Below are positions 58,713-64,000 of a stretch of DNA of 64,000 nucleotides, in pieces. The stretch is from a virus. The DNA is taken from the IMG/VR virus record IMGVR_UViG_3300042549_007551, positions 1-64,000 of that record; one strand, 5' to 3'. The notes beneath the pieces were generated by a model, which saw nothing but the letters and a program-made list of their open reading frames with translations, made no database searches and was not told where the DNA came from. Numbering within the stretch: the first letter of the stretch is position 1; every line of letters begins with the position of its first letter. The translations under genes were made by a program, and so were the position numbers.

Positions 58713-59630
58713 TTACTTCTTACGATTAGCAGCTTGTGTTAGCAAATCGTTTAATGAAACTCCGTTAGCATTAACAGGTTTTGGTTGAGCTGATTGTGCT
58801 GGGTTTGCAACAGGAACTTTAGTTTGACGCAGTCTTTCTTCTTCCCACTTACCTTTAGCTTGGTTAACCGCTGTATCAATTTGTTGTTTTAACAACTTAT
58901 CACGATAAACTAAGATATAAAGATCTTGTAAGTCTCCGCCTTGTGCTAACCATTGATACGGGTTTTTCTTTACAGACATTGCGTCTTTAAAGAAATTGTT
59001 TACTTCTGCTGTCTTAACACCCATGTTTTGTTGTAAGTTAGTTAGCGCCCGGTCCATACTAATTTGAAGTCTTTGCTTTTGAATTTCAACCTTATCTCGT
59101 TCAATACGATCAATTTCTGATTGTACTTCAGGAGTAATACCTTTAGCTTCAGCTTTTACTTTAGTATCAGAAGTATTCATTGCTGTAGCTAAAGCATCAT
59201 AATCCATCCTACCTTCTTTCATAAACTCTTTCAGTTTAAATTCGTAGGACCCATTAGTATAACGTTGTACTAATCCTTCAATTTTTTCTTTAGCAGTTTT
59301 TTCAGCACTATACTTATCACGGATTTCTTTAATTGGATTACTTTCTTTAATCGGATTACCTTTAGCGTCTTTCTTTTCTTCAGGCTTTCCTTCTGTAGGT
59401 TTAACTTCACCAGGTTTAGCTTCTACTTTTGGTTGTTCTGTTGGAGTAGTTACAGCAGTTTCTGCTTGTTTAACTTGAGCTAACTTAGCTTCTACTAGTT
59501 GTTCTTCAGCAGGTTTAACTGCAGATTGAGTTTCAACTGGTTTAACATCTGTAGGCGCTTCCGTTTTCGGTTCATTACCTGCTGCTTGACTTAACGCTTC
59601 TTGTAAACTAATTTTGTTTTGGTCTGCCAT
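58713..59630 (-). CDS. Scaffold-like protein (305 aa)
   Basis: Residues 15-105 are a low-complexity stretch of Pro, Glu, Lys and Thr (…PTDVKPVETQSAVKPAEEQLVEA…), then charged helices (REKTAKEKIEGLV, EAKGITPEVQSEIDRIERDKVEIQKQR) and a helical C-terminus. Acidic/charged, helical and without catalytic motif, it fits the capsid scaffolding proteins encoded near phage portals. The capsid gene itself is 18 kb downstream, which is unusual for a scaffold. Weak ribosome site (AGAAGG at long spacing). Confidence 0.65.
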   Translation of the reverse strand: MADQNKISLQEALSQAAGNEPKTEAPTDVKPVETQSAVKPAEEQLVEAKLAQVKQAETAVTTPTEQPKVEAKPGEVKPTEGKPEEKKDAKGNPIKESNPIKEIRDKYSAEKTAKEKIEGLVQRYTNGSYEFKLKEFMKEGRMDYDALATAMNTSDTKVKAEAKGITPEVQSEIDRIERDKVEIQKQRLQISMDRALTNLQQNMGVKTAEVNNFFKDAMSVKKNPYQWLAQGGDLQDLYILVYRDKLLKQQIDTAVNQAKGKWEEERLRQTKVPVANPAQSAQPKPVNANGVSLNDLLTQAANRKK

Positions 59631-59632
59631 AA

Positions 59633-59791
59633 TTACTTCTTACCTTCTTTCTTAACAAGTTCTTGTTCTTGTTTATTAATTTCGCCAACAATGCTTTCGA
59701 TAAACTTAACGACTTGATCGTATGGTAATCTAGACAAAGCACTTAAGATAATTTTAACTTCTTCGATCGTAAACTCTAATTTGTATTTCAT
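59633..59791 (-). CDS. Small helical hypothetical protein (52 aa)
   Basis: MKYKLEFTIEEVKIILSALS, then SRLPYDQVVKFIESIVGEIN and a basic tail. The ATG at 59,791 follows AAAGGAGGTAAATAAA and overlaps the end of the HTH gene region closely (one base gap). The pattern is a beta strand then two or three helices, typical of small phage proteins encoded beside structural genes. Function unknown. Confidence 0.75.
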   Translation of the reverse strand: MKYKLEFTIEEVKIILSALSRLPYDQVVKFIESIVGEINKQEQELVKKEGKK

Positions 59792-59792
59792 T

Positions 59793-60146
59793 TTATTTAC
59801 CTCCTTTATATGTTTTTAGTAATTCAATGAATACTTTTGTTTTAATAATCGACTTGTCAATTTCGTCTTGAACATACTTTTCAATTTGACTGCTACCTGC
59901 AATAACTTGATTTTGACTTATAATCTTTTCAATCTCTTTAATCGTAGATAAATTGACATCAATGTTAGACATATCAAGTTTATCTGGTTTAGGTATATGA
60001 ATGTCTGGTACTTTTTTACCTAAAGATACTTTAGATATATAAGACGCTGACACTCCATACTTTACTGCAACATCTTTGTTTAGCATTCCTAATCCCACGT
60101 CAGCTAAGATTTGCATATCAATCTCAGCGCTAATTCGCTTTGGCAT
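59793..60146 (-). CDS. Helix-turn-helix protein (117 aa)
   Basis: Residues 8-45 form a clear HTH (MQILADVGLGMLNKDVAVKYGVSASYISKVSLGKK), the remainder is a helical region that could dimerise (IKEIEKIISQNQVIAGSSQIEKYVQDEIDK). It may be a late-gene regulator or a DNA-binding packaging factor; the HTH alone does not decide. It overlaps the membrane protein gene upstream by 17 bases. Confidence 0.75.
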   Translation of the reverse strand: MPKRISAEIDMQILADVGLGMLNKDVAVKYGVSASYISKVSLGKKVPDIHIPKPDKLDMSNIDVNLSTIKEIEKIISQNQVIAGSSQIEKYVQDEIDKSIIKTKVFIELLKTYKGGK

Positions 60147-61365
60147 TGGCCACCTCCTTTAACTCTTTAGGGATTTCTTTCTTGTTATCCGCTAAATATA
60201 ACAACCCAATTGAGCGTCGACTAATTAGGTTATTAACAAGTTGGTTGTCCATAAATACGTTACTGTAATCAATTGCTAGTGGTATTTGTAATAGTAGCGG
60301 TGCAATCTTTGACATAGCATTAATTACAATCCAGAAAGGATCTTGTTGATAAGAAGACACAGCAGTAACTGTAATTAAGATAGCAAACAAGAATGTATTA
60401 ATTAAAGCCCACAAAACTTTTGCACCAGCATCTTTAACGATTCTACGTTCGTTACTATTAATTAATGAATAACTATCAACACTAAGGCCTTCATTATCAC
60501 TGCCGTTATAAACAAACATCGGACTAATGTATTTAAAATGTTTGACACGCCCATCAACAACGTACTCTTGTATGTAACTTTCATCTAACAATTGTAGTAA
60601 ACGTTCTTTCTTTTTAAGATACTTTTTTTCTCTACGATTAAGTTTACCCAAGCTTTTTAAAATATCTTTACCATCTTCTTTTCTACGTAAAGATTCAAAG
60701 TATAGTTTAGTTTTTTTACGGTCTTCATAATTTGTTTTTTGTTCTAACAAGTCGATATCGTATTTAACATTTGTTTTATGTTGTTGGATTTTACGGTGGT
60801 AATTAAACACGTCATGCAACCAAGGTTGAAACGTAACAGGGTCTAAATGTTTTTCTGTCATGTCTTCGACTTGATTAGATAAGTCTACATACCGTTTGTA
60901 TCTTTCTTTAGCAACCGTAACTAAATAATTAAACAAACTATAAAACAATATAATAGCTGAGCCTAACGAAATAATCGTTGAGACGTACCAAAATGGATAT
61001 TCAAAAAAGAACTTTGTGTAAACTTGAACTTCAAAATTTTCTGGTACTTGAACTTCAAAAAAGTTTGTACCTGGATTTTCTATAACATACGTACTCTTAT
61101 AAAGAGCAATCGCTTGTTGCGAGTACCAAGTGATACGGTAGTTGCTGTTTTCAACTTTCATCGCAAGGTATTCAGTATACGTCGTGTCAACGGCACCGAC
61201 TGTGTACTGAGCTTGTCCTTCAATGATTGGCAACACACCGTTGATGCCTAAAACAACCATTAATGAAACCAGCAAGAAAATAACACTACGTGATTTTTTA
61301 TTTGTGATCAACGTAGTTGCTTTATCAAACGCTGCTTCAACTTTGGTTTGTCTAAGTTCAGCCAT
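60130..61365 (-). CDS. Four-segment membrane protein with central charged coiled coil (411 aa)
   Basis: Membrane segments at about residues 26-47, 123-150, 318-342 and 350-372. Between the second and third is a ~160-residue charged domain (KERYKRYVDLSNQVEDMTEK…LGKLNRREKKYLKKKERLLQLL) likely in the cytoplasm. Large membrane proteins are unusual in a structural operon, so it might be a virion membrane component, a host-membrane remodelling protein or an exclusion factor. It lies between the 76-aa gene and the HTH gene with minimal spacing. No family recognised. Confidence 0.72.
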   Translation of the reverse strand: MAELRQTKVEAAFDKATTLITNKKSRSVIFLLVSLMVVLGINGVLPIIEGQAQYTVGAVDTTYTEYLAMKVENSNYRITWYSQQAIALYKSTYVIENPGTNFFEVQVPENFEVQVYTKFFFEYPFWYVSTIISLGSAIILFYSLFNYLVTVAKERYKRYVDLSNQVEDMTEKHLDPVTFQPWLHDVFNYHRKIQQHKTNVKYDIDLLEQKTNYEDRKKTKLYFESLRRKEDGKDILKSLGKLNRREKKYLKKKERLLQLLDESYIQEYVVDGRVKHFKYISPMFVYNGSDNEGLSVDSYSLINSNERRIVKDAGAKVLWALINTFLFAILITVTAVSSYQQDPFWIVINAMSKIAPLLLQIPLAIDYSNVFMDNQLVNNLISRRSIGLLYLADNKKEIPKELKEVANAKAN

Positions 61366-61366
61366 A

Positions 61367-61597
61367 TTAAATTCCTGTCAAACTATTAATAGTTGTTTTA
61401 ATTAATTGGAATTGTTCATCACGTTCTTTTTCTTCTGTATAAGTTGCACTAATTGGTTCTCTTACATCTGCTAACCAAATAGTTAATGCGTACATTTCTA
61501 GTGTTTGCATAGTTTGTGGGATTGTAACTTTACCATAAGCTACAATAGAACGAGCATCAATAGTTACATCTTTTAATTCAACAAATTTAGTTTCCAT
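61367..61597 (-). CDS. Hypothetical protein (76 aa)
   Basis: METKFVELKDVTIDARSIVA… The N-terminal half is beta-like, the C-terminal half helical (ERDEQFQLIKTTINSL). GGAGGAAAAAAT precedes the ATG, the strongest ribosome site in this run. One base separates it from the membrane protein gene. No family recognised. Confidence 0.7.
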   Translation of the reverse strand: METKFVELKDVTIDARSIVAYGKVTIPQTMQTLEMYALTIWLADVREPISATYTEEKERDEQFQLIKTTINSLTGI

Positions 61598-61608
61598 ATT
61601 TTTTCCTC

Positions 61609-62046
61609 CTAAATGTGGATAACGTATTTAACTTTATCTTTTAAACGGTTTACTTCTTTTGCATTAACAATTTTTTCTAAACCTTTTGCGTATCTTTTGT
61701 TATCTACATGCAACACGGCGTGTATTGGACGCATATACATTTTTAAATAATTAAACATTTCTAATAGTAATGTTAATCCACCTGCTCGATACTCTGGCAT
61801 AATGTATGTTTCTGTTACAAATAAATAACTGTCATTACTTAAATCTAACGAAACAAACCCTATAGTAATGCCTTCTGGATTAACTAACATTAAACATTCG
61901 CCTTTAATTAATTTATAATGAAGCGTTGTTATCTTTATAAAAAAGTGTTCGTTATCAAAGAAAAGAAATTTTTTGTCTTGTTCAGACATCTTATTAAACA
62001 TTTCTATAACTTTATATAAGTCTGGATGTGAACTGTAGTGTATCAT
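61609..62046 (-). CDS. GNAT-like acetyltransferase fold protein (145 aa)
   Basis: ITIGFVSLDLS, then FVTETYIMPEYRAGGLTLLLEMFNYL, gives the beta4-loop-helix3 pattern of the GNAT acetyl-CoA site (the Q/RxxGxG/A loop appears as YRAGGLT, so the pyrophosphate loop is partly kept). Downstream HAVLHVDNKRYAKGLEKI fits the last strand and helix. Substrate unknown; related phage GNATs near structural genes may act on virion or host proteins. I use ATG 62,046, coupled to the previous stop (ATGA); ATG 62,064 would add six residues. Confidence 0.72.
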   Translation of the reverse strand: MIHYSSHPDLYKVIEMFNKMSEQDKKFLFFDNEHFFIKITTLHYKLIKGECLMLVNPEGITIGFVSLDLSNDSYLFVTETYIMPEYRAGGLTLLLEMFNYLKMYMRPIHAVLHVDNKRYAKGLEKIVNAKEVNRLKDKVKYVIHI

Positions 62047-62348
62047 CCGATGCTTGGGTCCCATCCACCATCATTATCCTCATAAGGATTTTGTGGTTCA
62101 TTAGTTATATCTTCGTAATCAGGTTCATCAATGTCAGGGATTGGTACATCTATATACGTTTCAGTATCAATAACACTCATTGTATGTATATCACCATCAT
62201 TGTCTTGGTTTTTTAAAGTCGTTACAATTTTACTATGTTGACAATTTTTACAAAAATAAATATCAATTAAACGATTTAGCCCTTGAATCTTACTAGACAA
62301 TAATGTTAATCGTGTGCTTTCACACTTGTCACATTTTAGTTCCGTCAT
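62043..62348 (-). CDS. Zinc-ribbon protein (101 aa)
   Basis: Two CxxC pairs, LKCDKCES near the start and YFCKNCQH (residues about 32-36), form a zinc-ribbon of the TFIIS/TFIIB type; the C-terminal half is acidic and proline/tyrosine-rich (IDVPIPDIDEPDYEDITNEP). Could bind nucleic acid or RNA polymerase; the position in the portal operon is compatible with either a regulatory or packaging role. It overlaps genes on both sides. Confidence 0.75.
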   Translation of the reverse strand: MTELKCDKCESTRLTLLSSKIQGLNRLIDIYFCKNCQHSKIVTTLKNQDNDGDIHTMSVIDTETYIDVPIPDIDEPDYEDITNEPQNPYEDNDGGWDPSIG

Positions 62349-62817
62349 TCTTTACTGGTTCCTCCTCTTTAACTTCTTTAGCTAAGTCTTGAATAAATCG
62401 TTTATGATCAGCTGCTTCTTCAGGAGTCATCTCCATAACAGTTGTTTGTTGATGAGTAATTGATTCTGAAATAAATTGAACATCAGGAAACAATTCTTTT
62501 AATGTATTATTAAAAACTTTAGCAACAGTATCATGAATTGCTTTACGCGTTTGGTATAAAGCATTATCTTTATCTGCGTCTTTAAAAATATAAGCTTTAG
62601 CTTCAAGTTCACTTTTACTAGCAGGACGCATTACAGGTAAGTCAGCCAACACTGCAACTAAACCTAAACGAATACTACTTAGAATCGCACTAAGGTATGG
62701 TTTAATATCAGTCGCTATACCACGTTTTAATTTAGGTACAATACGCGCTTCAATGGTTCCTGCAACAGGATCTGCTACAAAACTAAACTTGATAACTGCT
62801 TTGTCATTCTTTGGCAC
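62329..62817 (-). CDS. Hypothetical protein (162 aa), GTG start
   Basis: The start is GTG at 62,817, with AAGGAGG seven bases before it and an extended -10 promoter 25 bases upstream. The N-terminal 35 residues are beta-rich (VIKFSFVADPVAGTIEARIVP); the middle is helical (KSELEAKAYIFKDADKDNALYQTRKAIHDTVAKVF) and the C-terminus acidic (EEAADHKRF…VKEEEPVKND). First gene after the portal terminator. No family recognised. Confidence 0.75.
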   Translation of the reverse strand: MPKNDKAVIKFSFVADPVAGTIEARIVPKLKRGIATDIKPYLSAILSSIRLGLVAVLADLPVMRPASKSELEAKAYIFKDADKDNALYQTRKAIHDTVAKVFNNTLKELFPDVQFISESITHQQTTVMEMTPEEAADHKRFIQDLAKEVKEEEPVKNDGTKM

Positions 62818-62841
62818 AAGTATGCCTCCTTGTTTTCTATG

Positions 62842-62850
62842 AGTATATCA
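62842..62850 (-). promoter_or_regulatory. Extended -10 promoter after the portal gene
   Basis: TGATATACT reading leftward, about 25 bases ahead of the GTG start at 62,817 and directly following the portal terminator. It matches the TGnTAtaaT pattern of the other late promoter candidates in all but one position. Confidence 0.55.
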
Positions 62851-62855
62851 TAACA

Positions 62856-62888
62856 TATAAAAAACACAAGATGTGTATATCTTGTGTT
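62856..62888 (-). terminator. Rho-independent terminator after the portal gene
   Basis: Perfect 10-bp stem AACACAAGAT / ATCTTGTGTT (62888-62863) followed by a run of six T's and TATATG. It ends the transcript that carries the portal gene from the right. Confidence 0.92.
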
Positions 62889-62911
62889 CTTTGTGTAATA
62901 TTTACAATTGT

Positions 62912-64000
62912 CTACTTAAAGCCTTGACCTAAGCTTGGGTCTTGTTGCATTGCATTCTTTTCTTCGATTAAGATTGTAATTGCTTGTTGAGCAGCTTGTT
63001 CTTCAGATAATCCTTGCGATAGTAACCGACTAAAGATTGAAGCAAAGTTAGTAAGGTCAGCCACCAATGTTTCAGCTGTACCATCTTGCTCATTTTTTTC
63101 AAGTCTTTGTAAGAATAAATCTTTTTGTGGAAAGTCTGAGTACTTAATAAGATCTTGTGGTGTAATAATCTGTGGTTTAATTTGATACTGTGCTTGCATT
63201 TCATATAGTGCTTTAGCAGAATCAAACAAGTTTGCTTGGTTCATTGGCAATAATGTAGAAGCCGCAATATTATAATCAAACTTCATACCACGTTCTCTTA
63301 ATTGATCAAACTGAATCTTACGTTGCTCAACAATTTTATTAGTACCTGTGGCAGATAGCTTTGGAACAACATAAGTTTTATCACCGCCGTAAGCAAAATA
63401 GTATTCTAACACAAGTTTAGTTAAGTCTTCACAAAATTCTTCAAGTAAAGTAATACGTGAGTTATCAGTAAGCATCGTTACCCGTGCTTGGAATGCTTGC
63501 GTCGCTCCAGTGGTTTGAATACTATTTGTCATACGACCTTTATAATATGGATCAACACCCGTTACTTGAAAGATAGATTGTTCTAAACGTTGTTTAATAT
63601 TACCTAAGTCAGGAATAACTGGGACATCTGTGTAATAAACAATATTACGTGGGTCACCTTTGGTTTCAAACGAAGCTCCAGGAGTGTTGCCATAGTCAGC
63701 AAACGATCTCATGTTAATACGCCCATCAGTATTTACAAAGCGTACGCGATTAAGTACGCGGTATGGTTGGGTTGCTTCCATTGAATCTAACATATTTAAA
63801 GCAATAACTGTATTTAAAATTTTAGTTAACTTAGAGTTTCCATATGGATTACCATCTGGTCTTTGTGGCGTATAGCATACAACAGGAAACCGTTTAAGTG
63901 GTATGTTTAAGTTTTCATAAATAATAGTAGTTTCATCGATAATAAAGATTTGATCAATGTTACCTTTGTCATTTCTAATAAAACATTCAATTAAAGAAAC
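62912..64000 (-). CDS. Portal protein, C-terminal part (cut by window edge)
   Basis: The frame is open to the right edge, so the gene starts beyond 64,000; an internal ATG at 63,793 is not the true start. Visible features fit podovirus-type portals: FPVVCYTPQRPDGNPYGNSK leading into LTKILNTVIALNMLDSMEA, then GNIKQRLEQSIFQVTGVDPYY, a long helical segment with TQAFQARVTMLTDNSRITLLEEF, and a glutamine-rich C-terminus. The portal forms the dodecameric DNA gate at the capsid vertex. Terminase genes are not in the window and would be expected further right. Confidence 0.85.
   Translation of the reverse strand, partial: VSLIECFIRNDKGNIDQIFIIDETTIIYENLNIPLKRFPVVCYTPQRPDGNPYGNSKLTKILNTVIALNMLDSMEATQPYRVLNRVRFVNTDGRINMRSFADYGNTPGASFETKGDPRNIVYYTDVPVIPDLGNIKQRLEQSIFQVTGVDPYYKGRMTNSIQTTGATQAFQARVTMLTDNSRITLLEEFCEDLTKLVLEYYFAYGGDKTYVVPKLSATGTNKIVEQRKIQFDQLRERGMKFDYNIAASTLLPMNQANLFDSAKALYEMQAQYQIKPQIITPQDLIKYSDFPQKDLFLQRLEKNEQDGTAETLVADLTNFASIFSRLLSQGLSEEQAAQQAITILIEEKNAMQQDPSLGQGFK

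Noticed and set aside
62968-63225. 85-codon minus-strand frame inside the portal gene
   Set aside because: Out-of-frame overlap with the portal sequence, with no ribosome site and no protein-like pattern.
1-64000. Stop-codon reassignment, as in some gut phages
   Set aside because: TAA, TAG and TGA all end recognisable genes at sensible positions on both strands, and no recognised domain is interrupted.
1-64000. CRISPR array, insertion sequence, integrase or diversity-generating retroelement
   Set aside because: I saw no regularly spaced repeats, transposase, integrase or reverse transcriptase motifs. The tail fibre repeats are coding.

Overview
The window is part of the genome of a tailed, probably short-tailed (podovirus-like), lytic-type bacteriophage. 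It is AT-rich, has very little intergenic space, uses strong AGGAGG-type ribosome sites and all three standard stop codons. I saw no sign of stop-codon reassignment, no integrase and no repressor. The DNA alone does not name the host. The Shine-Dalgarno strength, extended -10 promoters, InlB/BspA-type surface repeats and the replication gene set (PolA, SNF2 helicase, Sak4-like ATPase, PD-(D/E)XK nuclease) fit a low-GC Gram-positive or mollicute-like gut bacterium. The replication set together with a giant polypeptide carrying a two-barrel RNA polymerase also recalls crAss-like phages; that relationship is inferred.

Layout. Bases 1-13,685 read rightward (+). They hold the end of one gene with a textbook terminator, a run of small unknown genes, a DprA-like protein, a MoxR-type AAA ATPase with a metallopeptidase/VWA partner, and a replication/recombination module: primase, ssDNA-binding candidate, SNF2-like helicase, family A DNA polymerase, PD-(D/E)XK nuclease and Sak4-like ATPase. 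Bases 13,686-13,923 are the convergent junction, holding a tRNA-like element inside a 15-bp inverted repeat plus a strong hairpin. Everything from 13,924 to 64,000 reads leftward (-): in order of transcription, portal (cut by the window edge), small proteins, a GNAT-like protein, a membrane protein, a scaffold-like protein, a head-tail adaptor, a 1,912-aa tail hub/nozzle, an ejection-like protein, membrane proteins, two tail fibres, a cluster of tiny basic proteins, the major capsid protein, a 112-aa protein and finally a single 8,038-aa gene.

The outstanding item is the 24.1-kb gene (13,924-38,040). It carries RNA polymerase beta-like motifs (FEDA...I near residue 5,594; GFKGG near 5,622), a beta'-like metal motif DNDGD at 6,125-6,129, a DEDD-type exonuclease signature near 4,356-4,517 and a glycine-rich hydrophobic stretch near 355-495. 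I read it as an RNA-polymerase-bearing virion protein that may be injected with the DNA. It appears to be transcribed from its own extended -10 promoter, which abuts a terminator and leaves almost no 5' leader.

Regulation. Six leftward promoter candidates share a TGnTAtaaT extended -10 with no common -35; five lie directly ahead of protein genes and one ahead of a likely noncoding RNA upstream of the capsid gene. A leader element with compensatory base changes lies ahead of both the helicase gene (+) and the 112-aa gene (-). Several structured RNAs have no assigned family. The adaptor carries InlB-like and BspA-LRR domains and the nozzle a lamin-tail domain and a seven-blade RCC1 propeller, so the virion neck and tail appear heavily decorated.
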